From assembly GCA_015501585.1 (NCBI GenBank), contig JADNRY010000012.1, positions 248,001 through 312,000 on the forward strand: DNA of 64,000 nt, written 5' to 3'. Positions 32,485-44,122 of the stretch are shown in pieces. Both the position numbers and the translations under genes were made by a program. Source of the DNA: Rhodocollybia butyracea. Its lineage: Eukaryota; Basidiomycota; Agaricomycetes; Agaricales; Omphalotaceae. The stretch's first letter is position 1. Each line of letters starts with the position of its first letter. Below the pieces are notes generated by a model. That model did not search any database and was not told the DNA's origin. It saw nothing but the letters and a program-made list of their open reading frames with translations.

Positions 32485-33984
32485 ATGGTCCGACTGAACT
32501 CTGTTGTGGTCGCTCTTGCGCTATGCGTATTTAACACTGGTGCCGGTAAAAGCCTTTCAAGTTTATTATATATTGTTGTATACTTATTTCAATTTCAGTC
32601 CCAGTAGAACGTCGTGACGCGTTGTTGGACTCGTGCAACAACGCGCGTCTGGGTGTCATAGGAGGCCTGAACTCTTCCTCGAATGCGCTCGTCGCTTTGG
32701 GAGCTTCAAGGTAGATATTTTATTCTAGCTGAAATAAAACTCTATCGCTGACTGTATTTTTAGTAGCGACCCTTCAGTTGCTGCTGCCACTAGCCAAGCT
32801 CTTGCCTCAATTCAGCTGTGCCAGCTTGGTGTTGCGACGATTGTGAAAGGCGTTTTGGGCGGTGTAACCTCAGACGCTTCTGGAGTACCAACTATCACCA
32901 CCGGACTCGCTAACGCTAACACAGTGATAGACGGAATTAACTCGTAAGTGTACCTCAGATTCACGCTGGGGGAGTTCGTTTCTTTAACTGTCATCTCTGG
33001 ATAGGACCGACTCTAATGTCCAGTCGAACATTGCATCGGTCTTGAGTAATCTCAATGATACCCTGACCAGTGGTCTTGCCGCTATCGCTCAGTGTGCACA
33101 GGTCTCCGAAATTGCAGATGGAACGTTGTCTAATTCAACCTCTTCCAACTCGAGTTCTGTTTCCAACTCGGTCTCCAACAACAACTCGGGCTCCAGTCCC
33201 AATTCTAACTCGGTTATGGTAAGTTTATCGTTGCCGTGGGTTTGAATTTAAATTTTGACATGGACCATCTTGGTAGACTGTACATGTTGTCCATACCACG
33301 ACGGTAGTTGTATCTGCGAGGTGCGCGGATCCGATCTCTTTCATAGCGAATCTTTAATAATCTCCTGTTCCCATCTTCGTAGCCAGGAGACTCAAGCTAG
33401 TACATCCAACTCATACTACGGACGTCGTACCTCAAAGCGTACAACTCAATGTGATTCTGCAGCGGCTGCAGCCTCCGCCGCTTTTAATACGACTGCACAG
33501 AATGCACAGGCTCTGGCAAATGCTGCTGGAAAGTAAGTTCAAAGTTTTTGCACCTCGGAGATGTGATTCCCCGCCCTTGACTTGAGGCCTGACGCATATG
33601 ATTTTCTAGTGACCAAACAACTAGCAGTGCTGCGCAAACTGTGTCTACTTTCCTCACGCTTGCGAGTGGTTTGATTGGAGAGGTTCAATCTACAGGAAGC
33701 AATACTGCCGGTGCATCGATGGGACAGAATCTCCTCGACGCACAGGGTACCTTGAACATCATTAACTCGTACGTAACCTCATCGTACCCGCGGTTCAGAT
33801 TACGCTGACACTATTGTAACACAGTACCGACTCGTCTGTCAACACTGCGCTTCTTAACACCCAGTTGAGTATGATACAGAATCTGCATGATGCGCAGGAA
33901 CTTGCTATCCAGTGTACGCCTTTTGCGGGTGGTGTTGCTCCTGGCAAGCGTCGCCGTAGTTTGAGTGAGATTATCTGGGGATAA
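32485..33984 (+). CDS. Secreted two-domain Ala/Ser-rich protein, paralogue B
   Basis: Eight exons (32485-32545, 32599-32710, 32767-32943, 33005-33218, 33277-33320, 33383-33532, 33610-33768, 33825-33984) give 358 residues. It has a signal peptide of about 20 residues, then VPVERRDALLDSCNNARL opening domain 1, matching the start of paralogue A. An Asn/Ser-rich linker (about residues 160-215) joins to domain 2, which opens RRTSKRTTQCDSAAAAAS. Dibasic sites (ERR, RR, SKR and a C-terminal GKRRR) sit at domain borders, suggesting Kex2 processing. Intron positions are conserved with paralogue A. Sequence has diverged strongly while the Cys pair per domain is kept. Confidence 0.75.
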
Positions 33985-34662
33985 ATGGTAGGAGTATTAC
34001 GATGAGTAGCACGGAACTGTAATGCTATGGTAAAGATATATAGTACTAGTAGTGTAGCGGGACTGCCTCAGGTTTATAATACAGGAGGATTCGGAAGGCT
34101 TGAGAACGCTATGGAGGGAGAAATATGCTTATATATGCTGTGAAGGGAAAGGGCACGCTCTCCAGTAAGTGCTGTATGGATGCAGTGGCGATGTGACTCG
34201 GAGGGGAGATGGGTGGGGAGCGCCACGGTTCACTGCATAGGTCGACCCAACAAAGCTTCGTGAATGAATGGCCAGGTGTCCTTTATTGAAGGAACTTGAG
34301 CTGCGAGTTTTGAGAGAACACCGCTCAGGTGTAGGATAATCGATATCCAGCTGTGGCAGAAATAATATGAGCTTTGTGATCAGACAAGTTAATTGAGGAC
34401 AGTCAAGTTTATGCAGATTACATGCTACTGTACTCGAACTATCATGGGTCAGGCTACCATTCCACCACAACTGGAGGAAATTTTTCAAAGGCTTTGGGAT
34501 TGCTTTGGAATGATGCTCTTGTACTTCTTCACCAACAGGCTGGTCAGGCCCCAGGTTATGACCCGCACTGTGCAGTAATAGAATACCTGTATTTCTATTT
34601 CTTCAGTGTCTGCCAGCTTTCCAAATTTCCAATGTCGGAGCAGCGGCATGTCCGTCATTATC
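33985..34662. other. Intergenic, no gene found
   Basis: About 680 bp holding the paralogue B 3' UTR and unclassified sequence up to the MITE. Open frames here are short and lack support. Confidence 0.5.
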
Positions 34663-34993
34663 CCCAGTAAAAAGCCGCACTGGGTTGATCTGTGCTTTTA
34701 TATTGAAAAGTGGCCGATTTCTGGGCAGCAGCTGTGAAGCGGTTGAGCTCTGTTAATCTTGGTCTATCTCAGCCTATCTCAGCTCTGCACAGTGTTGGGC
34801 TGATGCCCATTTCATTCAATTACGGCTTTCAATACATAAGCTCAGCATGAGTTTTCACTTCCACACTGGGCAGGGCCGAGACTGGCTGAGGTTGGCTGGA
34901 TTTATATGTTGATCAGCCTGGTGCCCAGAAATCAGCCACTTTTCAATATAAAAGCACAGACAAACCCAGTGCGACTTCTCACTGGGCATTATC
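34656..34993. mobile_element. MITE with about 66-bp terminal inverted repeats and a 7-bp target duplication
   Basis: The element spans 34663-34986 (324 bp). The left end CCCAGTAAAAAGCCGCACTG at 34663 pairs with the reverse complement of the right end CCCAGTGAGAAGTCGCACTG, and matching continues for about 66 bp (34663-34728 against 34921-34986) with only a few substitutions. The direct repeat CATTATC flanks it on both sides (34656-34662 and 34987-34993). The internal part is non-coding. A TSD of 7-8 bp would suit a hAT-like non-autonomous element, but the class is inferred. It ends 48 bp upstream of the next gene's ATG, so it supplies that gene's proximal promoter. Confidence 0.9.
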
Positions 34994-35040
34994 ACGGAGC
35001 GCCCATTAAAAAGTTCCGGCGTCTACATAAATGAGGCGCT

Positions 35041-37300
35041 ATGCTTTCCCATTCCTTCAACTTGGACTCTGACGACGACGATATAGTCGAAATTGACAGC
35101 TCCGTATGGTATAAGGCCATTTCCGCTTCTTCTGGCTCTGGGGTTTCTTCTGCTGAACCGAGCTCTTCGGCCGCAGGTTGTCAAGTAATTCCCGAAAATA
35201 AAGTTGCAGCACGCGAAGTGAAGAGTCCTGAAGTTCCAGTGCGATCTTCGGTGAATAGTGCTGATATTGAGCGGGAGGTTTTGAGACTACCTCTACCCCT
35301 CCCTGATACACCGCATGGCCCTAGACTACCAGTATCGCATATACCATCTCGCGATGCTCAACCGAGTGGCAAAATGCGGGGCACCCGAGTTTCGAGCTCT
35401 GAGACTTCTGAAAGTTCGAGCTCGGACGAATCGGGTCCTGATGAACGTTTTACGTGTCCAACTCGTGTAACTCGGATGACTCCTTCCGTGCAGACACCGT
35501 CAGCGGTTTCAATTTTGAACAGACGTTCTAATCAGCCCATGCCCCGGAAAGTTTCCAACATATTGTCTACTGAATTCGATTCAGATGACATATTCAATCT
35601 AACTCGTTCAATGAACTCGAAAGAAGTGCAACAGATGTTGGAGAGCTTGCGCTCTGAGAGAGGGCACCCGACGCATTCCAAAGATATCGATTCTGATGAC
35701 GACATGGAGGATACCACTTCGTGTTCTGAATCCGAACATGAATTTCCCTCTTCTACCCACCAGCGTCCATTATCCTTACCTCCCATAGCCAAGCGGCGAA
35801 AAATCGGCCACCCCATCCGCGCCGGCCCTTCTCCCCCCTCTGATTCTTCTCGTGTCGCCGTTGCGGACCGCAAAGAGAAGATCATGGCTTCAGCCTGTAT
35901 ACTTCCACAGGTCCGGTTTGGACGCGCTAGGCGCATCTTAGCGCCAGATCCGAGTTTTACAATGGATCACCCGCTAGTAGCGGTTTCGATGAAAGGCGAT
36001 GTTCAATTTGTTAGTCGGGAAACACGGTTGGTACATCCTTCAGTAGTTTCTTTGGTTTCTCAAACTTCAATTTAGCTAACGTTTTCCGTTTCTCCCACAG
36101 CCGATGGTTCCCCCAATTTTCTCTCCCAAATTCAGATAACATCCCCTTCAATGTTGAAGATGCATGTATTGTCAATGATACTATCGTTCTTGCATATAAG
36201 CAAGGCCCATCTCCTCTAAGCACCATCCCGTTGAAAGCTACCCATCTATCTGCTGCGCGGCCGATAATTTCATACAGCCCGGCGATACGAAAGCCAGCAT
36301 CTGGAGAATACTCCCGGGTGCCTTCTGTAGTTAGGTCTTTGGCGCCTGTTCCGTCTTCGTCCTCGTCAAAAAAACGGGTTATCACTGCAGGATATGACCG
36401 CACTGTTTGTCTTTGGAACTTAGATGAGATCGCTGAAGGTTTAGAAGGTAATTCCGACAGTGATTCAGAAACAACAGCTCCCATCCCCCTCCCATTTTTC
36501 GAAATTGGTATCCTCCCCCACAAAGCGACTGCGCTGGCCGTCCGTGATGACAATCTTTTCTACTCGAGGGGGAAAGTCCTGGGTATGGCAAATGTGAGTC
36601 GGTTGCCAAATGGGCCTCTGTCCGGCCAACATGAGAATGGAAAGAAACGGGAGCCAACCTTCCATAAGTTGGCAAACGATATTTTTCATATTCATGTTCC
36701 GTCTGATGTTGCATACCAGCACCTGGTTATCACTGAAGTATGTTGAGTCTCCCTCCTGCTATCATGGCTTTCGTGGGTGAATTTCCCCTTTACTTACATC
36801 TCGAATGCAGACGGACCACGACCGTACCCAGATTGGAATCTATGATACCCGTAAAGACATTCGTAGCACTGGGGAAGATGTTGCCTTTGGGTACACTACC
36901 CAATACCAGTCTTCGAAGTCATCGATGTCCTCAAGGACGAGCACACGTTATTTTCGGGGCAGTCCCGACACAGTCTCTTCAGGTATATATAAGTTTGCGC
37001 GAGGATACTCGGATGGGGTCGTCTGTTTATTCGATTGGCGGAATGCGAAGGTGAGATCCTGTGATTGTTCCCTTTCTGTCGGCAATTATTTACGCTCCTC
37101 ATGGTCTGACACTAATACAGGAACCTGCTGTTGTCAAGAAACTTTCTGCACGTCGTTCAACTGGAAGTCCAGTCTATCATACTATCTTTGCTGATTTCTG
37201 TGCGCCGGGTGGTGATACAAACGGCCCTGTTCATGGGATTGTCGCATTTGGCGAGAAGGAAATCGATTTCATGGACCTGAAGCTCGACGTTTTTTCGTAG
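35041..37300 (+). CDS. WD40-like protein with long disordered N-terminus
   Basis: Four exons (35041-36026, 36101-36737, 36811-37050, 37121-37300) give 680 residues. Residues 1-290 are Ser/Asp/Glu-rich and disordered with a KRRK patch. From about 305 the sequence shows beta-propeller-like blades: HPLVAVSMKGDVQFVSRETRW, RVITAGYDRTVCLWNLDEI and FARGYSDGVVCLFDWRN. The second is a clear WD repeat; the others are degenerate, and an Asn/Ser-rich loop separates them. Binding partner and process unknown. The ATG lies directly downstream of the MITE. I see no reason to doubt the exon chain; phases agree. Confidence 0.7.
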
Positions 37301-37742
37301 CATCCATCCTATGTTTTTACTTATATTGATAATAAATAATATAGCTGCAGATAGAAGCGACGGGCGCTTAAGATATTTGTACTTGTTACTTGCAATTGCT
37401 CAGCGTCATCATTACGGTATCTGCTCTTTTCTCCTCAGCTGTTTCTGGCTGATTTACGCCAGCTTGACCTGATATCACCGAATTGACGCTAGAAAGATAC
37501 TTATTACTAGCCCATGTCAAGGAAGAGCTATGCAAGTTTTGGGCATGAGAGACGGTTATCCAAGTATCGCGTTACGGACGATGAATTATTCAAGTGCGTA
37601 GTAAACATCCTATGTTTCCCTGGTAGCTTACAATGCGTCTCTGTATAGCTATGTTCTCCGAGTAGCGTGAGCTTCCAGCCTTGCACTTGCGTGAAGCAGA
37701 TCCTCATCAACCTTTTGAAATACCAGACTTATAAGCTACCTT
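37301..37742. other. Intergenic, no gene found
   Basis: About 440 bp: 3' UTR of the WD40-like gene and promoter of the Unc13-like gene, without recognisable motifs. Confidence 0.5.
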
Positions 37743-40700
37743 ATGATTCCTAAACCAGCAACGACAGTGGAGATGAAGTCTAGCGAATCCAAAGACCGAG
37801 AACATTCATCCAGGCTGGCTGCACTGTCCAACTTCTCTATCGGTGACATGATCAAGGACCTCAGGGATGGCCCTAATTCCAAGAGTGTGAAGTTTCCAGA
37901 CAAGCTGATAAAAGTTTTGGAGCAGAAGTTACAGGACATTGCAATGGGCAAAGATTCTGTGTGCGTGGTCTTCGAATATCTTACAATTCGTTATGCTGAT
38001 ACCGTTATTATGCTTACAGGTATTCAGATCAGCTCGTACGGCGAACAATGGGCAAGTTTTATGGCCAGTTCATGGTGGAAAGTTTCAAACGCCAAATGAA
38101 GGAGAACCGGAAGATTGAGGAGCTCATCTTGATGTTTGCCACCCATGCCACCGGTGTACTGAAGAAGGAGCCTACTCTGACTGGTGACTCATGGAAGTTT
38201 GAGCTTAATAACCATATCGCTCTTTTCGTCAAGCTTCTCAGAGAGTGTTTGCGTGGATTGAATCATGTATCTCCAGAACTGCTAGGACGGCTGGACATGT
38301 ATACTGCAAAGCTCGCTCCAACTCTTGGTCACGATTCTGGCTACGACTCATCATCAACCTCCAGAGATCGTGATTCCGTCGCTTCGATGAGTATAAGTGG
38401 GAGTGTTTCCGATATGACCTTGGTGAAGACTGTCGCTTCATTATTCAAGTTGTCAGAGTCCTCGGTTCAGAAAGAGGTTGACCAGCTGAGGGCAACGTGT
38501 ACAGAAAAAGTAGGGATATCGATTGTACATAAACGCTCGGTTGATTCATTTTCTTCTCGCAGGCTGCTCTTACTGATCTCAAGGTCTCTTTTTCCATGAC
38601 TTTGGATATACGGCATGGGACTGACATTTTATAGACTTGCTTGAAAAATATCACCGCAGGTGCTCAATTCCCTGGACGAAGAGAGGATTTTGACAGCGAC
38701 GAAGCCTGGCAGCACTGGAAGACTCTAGAAACAACCCAACTACAACAGATGATGGTGGCCATGGTACAATTCAATCCGGAATTAGCCAAATCCACTCCAG
38801 CTGACATATTACCCTCTGCCGCTACATCCTCTCCATCTGTCCGACCTGGCTCTGAGTATTCTCAACGACAGGGCTCAATAGGCAGTAGGATTTCCTTGCA
38901 TGGCCTCGGAGGGGATTATGTTGATGTCACGTCGGAAAATGGCGATGAAGACGACATTGAAGTTGGTCACCATTTCACCTACATTCCTCCCAATCCCAAA
39001 CGATTTTACAAACGACTTCTCGAGCTATGTCTCATAGCAGACCTGGAAATCATGCTCAGTCCCGAAGTTGATGACAATGACGAGGTGTCGTTGGGAATAC
39101 TATCTACTCCACATCTTGACCTCTTGAACGAATGTGCGATGAGGTGGCGGATAGGACATGCGTATCGAGCTGCATGTTTCCTTGATCTTGTGAAACAATT
39201 CTATGAGCGCAACGATGTACCCCTGGAGTGTATACCCGAAGCTTTACAGAATATCGTTCGTGCTATGCAGGACATTGAGTTAGAAAAGTGGATTGTATCA
39301 GATGTACGTGTCTTCCTTGCATTTCTTAATCTTCTACCCTCATGATATTGTTTGTCAGGTGGACTATGTCTGCAACATCTATGGCAGCCTGTTCAACATA
39401 TTCCTATCTTCGTTATATCACTCGATGGACGCCATACCCAATCTTAAACCCTCTGAGATTGAGCCGTATCTATCCATCCTCGAGCATGTTCGAGATAGTG
39501 GGTTCCTGGATCGATTTAACGTCGATGTCAACGCTCGTTTATTGGATGTTCAAAGTCGAGTACGTCAAGTCGCCCTGGAGAGCCTCAATGAGAAGCTGCG
39601 TGAGTTACAGGCTGCTCCTGGTGTAAACCGAGCATTACCGCTTCTCCTCGTGACGGACGAAATAGAGAAATCCGCGAAAGTACTTGACAAACGTTTTCCT
39701 GAACCCATCTTGGGGTGAGTTTATAGCACTGATGATATTTTGTCCTCGCTTAACGATATAGCCAACTCGACGTGGTGTCACTGGTGGTGGAGGTACAAAT
39801 TCCAATGTTTGTTTCCGAGCTACAGTCCGCGCAGAAACGACTTTTTGAATCTTCCATGAATGGTCCAACACCGGACGTCCCGATCCAGGATATCTTTGCG
39901 TTGTATCGCCGTACAAAGACGTTGCTCTCTATGTTAGCTGCTTTTGCTCCAAAGTGCGTTCCCGCATCATCCAGTGTAACCACCCAACTGATCGGCCAAC
40001 AGACAAAAAGTCGACCTTAATATTACCGGCTTTTTCGAGGCGTACGTGCTACAGTGGCTTATCAACACGGATAATAAGACTGAAAACTGGGTGGAAGCTG
40101 TAAGTGGATAGATGTCGCCATCCATGGACTATCTACTAACATCTACTGAAACAGGCTATAGCTGCAGATAAAGTTCGTGACTCATTGTCGATAACATCTT
40201 CCAACCTCACCTTTCTGTTAGTTTGAAGCCGAAGGTGCTGAAGGGCACAGTTCATCAATCGTGGATCTGTTTGACTCTCTTCGGAGTCCTATAAACTTTT
40301 TGCAAGAACTTGAATGGGAGGACGAATACCAAAATGCTCGATTCTTTACTGCTCTGTCCAAGGTAAGACCTTCCTGGTCCTAATTGCAATGTTTGTTATT
40401 CTCTCTGTAGACCGTCGCAAAGGCCGTAGAACATTACTGCCGCAGTGTGGAAACCAAATTCCTTGCAGAAATGTTTCCTCGGCCGAACGATTATCTTCAG
40501 CCTCAAAAGTCATCTGCTTGGCTAGAAAAGGCTCGCCAACTCGCCATACAGGGTGAAAAGAAGGTCGAGCCTTTCAACTTCCAAGCGGAGTCATGCGTCA
40601 AGTTGAACAACGTTGAGGCCGCTCGAAAGCTTTTGGACAATATGTACAACCAGATGGAGGCCGACAAACTGGCAGGAGTTCTTGCAGATCTGGCCCCGCC

Positions 40701-42360
40701 TGTTCCTGAAAAGGTAGAACGAGAACGGTTCTTGTTCAGTGTCAAGATTGTCCTGGCCGAAGGATTGACATCGACCGAAGCGTCCCTAACGAATAAGCTG
40801 GATACTTTCGTCACTCTGAGTGACGAAACTGGTAACAGACTCGCCAAAACACGGACAATATATGAAACGTCTGCGCCTCGATGTAAGCAGTCTAACGCTT
40901 TTTACGCTTTTTTTGACAACTTTTTTGTTAGGGGAAGAGACTTTTGACATTTCCGTGGATAAGCCACTATGGCTTATGGTTAGTGTTCGTGATAGAGCGT
41001 TGGTCGGTAAACACGATACTGTTGGGCGAGCATATCTCTGCCTGGATCCTCGCCGCTTCGGTGATCTAATGACGCACGATCTATGGATGGACCTTGATTC
41101 AAATGGGCGGGTGCTCGTGCGAGTTAGTATGGAAGGCGAAAAAGATGATATTCAGTTTTTTTTTCGGACGTGCTTTTCGCTTTTTGAAAAGAGCGGAGTC
41201 AGATATGTTGCGCATCTTCATTGACAAGGTAATGCTTATTCATATTTCTTTTCTCCTGCTGGGTGTTTATCTTCTTGCTTCAGATGTCACCGTTCATCCG
41301 CCAGTGTCTTTCTAGGTCTGTTGTGAAGACGTTAATCAAAGCAAACAGCATGGGTCTAGACTACAATAAAGCATTGGGAAATGTCACCGCGTTGTATCGC
41401 TCAGCTCTGGGTAGCTCCTCTAGTGAAGTACAAATTCCGCTTCCCTCTACAGAGAAACCACGGGTCAGGCCGGAAGAACTCACAGATGTCGAGATCGAGC
41501 AAGCGATTCTGCCTCTTTTCGACTATTTTGACGCCAATTTGCAAACGCTGAACACCTATCTGAGTGATACAGCAAAGGACAAGGTTATGACTCGCGTATG
41601 GAAGGAGATCCTCGCGGTTCTTGAGGGTCTGCTAGTCCCACCTTTGTCGGAGGTCTCCAGTGACATGAAACCTCTCAGTGACAAGGAGGTTGATATCGTG
41701 TTCAAGTGGCTGAAGGTAAACGTGACCCCGATTGAATGAAGAACCATCGCTGAATGTTCATTCCAGTTCCTGCGTGATTACTTTTACGCCGGTGGTGAAG
41801 GGCCTGTGCCTCTTGAAGTTTTGCAAAACCAGAAATACCGCGACGTCGTTTCAATACGACTGTATTACGATTGGTCCACGTACGTTCTCATTATCTATAG
41901 TATATCATTTGTGTCATGATAGTTTTCCGCAGAGACGAGCTTATGGAGGAATGCGTCCGGATGATGCAACAAAGCCTTCGTTCTTCCGCGGGGACTATCA
42001 AAAAGCGGGCGAAAAGTGTGTATCAACAACGTAACCTTGGTACAATCAAGGAGAGAAAAAAGGAGAAGCAGCAAGAGAAGGAAGTTACTAATGGGCAGAC
42101 GATTATGCAGATTCTACGAATGCGGTTTGATGTTTCGATTCCGTGTTTCTTGCCCTTATTGACGAACTGTTTTCAGCCCGGGAACATCAGAATTTATCGC
42201 GCAACAGCTGCAAATTCTCACTCAGCTCCAGCAGGACCAGGAGAAGCGCGCGAAACAAGTTGAAGCACGCAAGTTATCCAGGAACAATAATAGCGTTAAG
42301 AGTGCCAAACAAAACGACACGCTCCCTCCTGTACCTCCGGTGCCTGCACTACCTTCATGA
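37743..42360 (+). CDS. Unc13/Git1-like MHD-C2 protein (one frame-breaking T run)
   Basis: Fungal Munc13-related protein (S. pombe Git1, yeast Ync13 group) with roles in exocytosis and membrane integrity. Fifteen exons were traced (37743-37960, 38020-38509, 38563-38583, 38635-39303, 39359-39714, 39762-39953, 40003-40099, 40155-40172, 40222-40362, 40411-40882, 40932-41228, 41284-41715, 41767-41879, 41933-42124, 42177-42360), about 1296 residues. MHD/MUN-type helices (FVKLLRECLRGLNHVSPELL, VDYVCNIYGSLFNIFLSSLY) flank a C2 domain (VKIVLAEGLTS, WEETFDISVDKPLWLMV). In exon 11 a run of nine T (41156-41164) shifts the frame: eight T would keep the frame into FGRAFRFLKRAESDM and the exon 12 phase. As given, the frame stops at 41224. 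Two micro-exons (21 and 18 nt) are present. Confidence 0.8.
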
Positions 42361-42828
42361 GAACGTAGATGCATCCTCATACTGTACACTTACTTGGCGA
42401 TGCATCTAATATAGATACCTTATTTACTCTGTATACCTTCTGCTGCCTGTTGAACTCTTTCTTTTCTTTCTCGACGAAAATACTTTGTTCGTACTCTGGG
42501 ACATTTTTTGTATCTACCCTAGTTGGTTTACTCCTTTCCCCTATCATTTTAACTTGTCAAATAGCTATAGGATCGTTGCAACGTTTATTCATGTATTTTT
42601 GATCGAAAAAGGTCAAAACATATCGTCGACATAAAACCTGCTAGGGTGTGAATTAATACGTTTTCCAGAACACCGAGGAATAACTTACTCGGTTAGCAGT
42701 AGTGCATGTTATCGCTGCATTCCAGGGCACGGATCTCGAAATCGGTTCGTCTTGCCTGTAATTTGACGCTGTATGAGGGATAAAGGTAACAGCGACACAA
42801 AACAGAAACCACCCCCCACTGAACTAGC
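42361..42828. other. Convergent intergenic region
   Basis: About 470 bp between the Unc13-like and YAE1 3' ends; T-rich, consistent with two 3' UTRs and polyadenylation. No gene. Confidence 0.5.
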
Positions 42829-43460
42829 TCAACTCGACTCAACTTGAACTTTCAAACCCATCCTCTTACACAACTCTCCAGTCATCCATTTCAACTCCTT
42901 TACATCCTCCATCCCAAGCTTCCTCTCACCAGATCCCGCAACCGAGTCAGCACTCAACCGGGCCAACATATCTTCTAATCCTTCCATATTTCTTTTCGCC
43001 GTCAACTCTTCATTTTCCTCCATCTTCTCATCCGAGTCCATTTCCAAATGCTCTCTAGCATGTGCCTCTGCCTCCAGATCCCTTGGAGCGATATCCGAAA
43101 AACGGATTTTCGACAACTGAGAGCCAATTGCCTGGGCTTCTGCAAGTAAAGATTCTTGTTTATCTGAGTAGAGATTCGAGCTGAGGAAAGCTATTATCGC
43201 AGCGATTGTGCCACGGAGCATTCCCACTTCTCGACCAATCGGAGTTCCGACATCTGCAAAACCACTATCAAACCCCTCTTGAAGGGCGGATTCCTTTCCG
43301 GCTGTGATTCCTTCGCGATAGCCAGACTAAAATCAGCAATGTAAGCGGTCATAATGACACCGTAGAAATTATTGACCGTCGTAAATTCAGAAGATATCTT
43401 TGACCACTCTGCATTTCTGTGCGTTTCTGCTGTGGCTTCTTCGTCCCAAAACGAGTCCAT
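42829..43460 (-). CDS. YAE1: YAE1 family Fe-S assembly adaptor
   Basis: With Lto1, Yae1 recruits the ABC protein Rli1 to the cytosolic Fe-S targeting complex. Two exons (43460-43377, 43326-42829) give 193 residues. The first exon ends EFTT and the second opens SGYREGITAGKESALQEGF, then DSGFADVGTPIGREVGMLRG: the repeated GxxxG (deca-GX3) helix pair that defines the family and mediates Lto1 binding. The first exon carries the FWDEEA motif typical of the Yae1 N-terminus. The intron uses a GTCAAT donor. The C-terminal half is acidic and helical, ending before the Yae1 C-terminal Trp motif could be judged. Confidence 0.88.
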
Positions 43461-44122
43461 GGTGGTAAGTGGTAGCTTTAGCTTGATGGCGTCATCATCT
43501 AGTATAGGCTAAACAATATCCATTATGGACTCGACAAAGCAATTGTAAGCTTCTCGAGGCTGGCCGCTGATATGTATGTACAATGCAATTTGTAGCAATT
43601 TGGGTTTGGATTGTAGATGGATGGACGGAGCAGGAGAGTGAAGGGTGTAGTGGGAGTGTAAGAGAAGGAAAGATATATAATAATATACATACATAACAGT
43701 AACACTAGACGAAAACAAACGAAAAACTTGGAACTTGAAAATCTAGGAACATTTGACCAGTATTTAGAGTGAGGTACGGTATGGTAGATAAAAGAGATCA
43801 TGTATGGATGACAAAATTGGGCACAAACAGCGAATGAAGGTGACAGAACTCTTAGGTAGAAGAAAATAATCGATCGAGTTAGAATCAACCTGCAAAGTGA
43901 ATGTAGCAGTGAACCAGAATCCAGGATGCTGAAAATGAGATTTGTTTGTGGTCTTGGTTTTCTTTGCCATGCTGGAGGGTAAAGAGCCGTCCGACAAGGA
44001 TATCTCGCCGATACGTTTTGAAGATTAAGAAAATATTCCTAGGAAAAACTCGTTTACCAATACCAGGCACAGACAACCAATATGAATCTGAGGATTGGTC
44101 GGGGTTGCGGATGTTGTTATCA
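43461..44122. other. Intergenic between two minus-strand genes
   Basis: About 660 bp: YAE1 promoter and 3' UTR of the Cid1-type gene. A/G-rich and T-rich stretches only; no gene supported. Confidence 0.5.
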
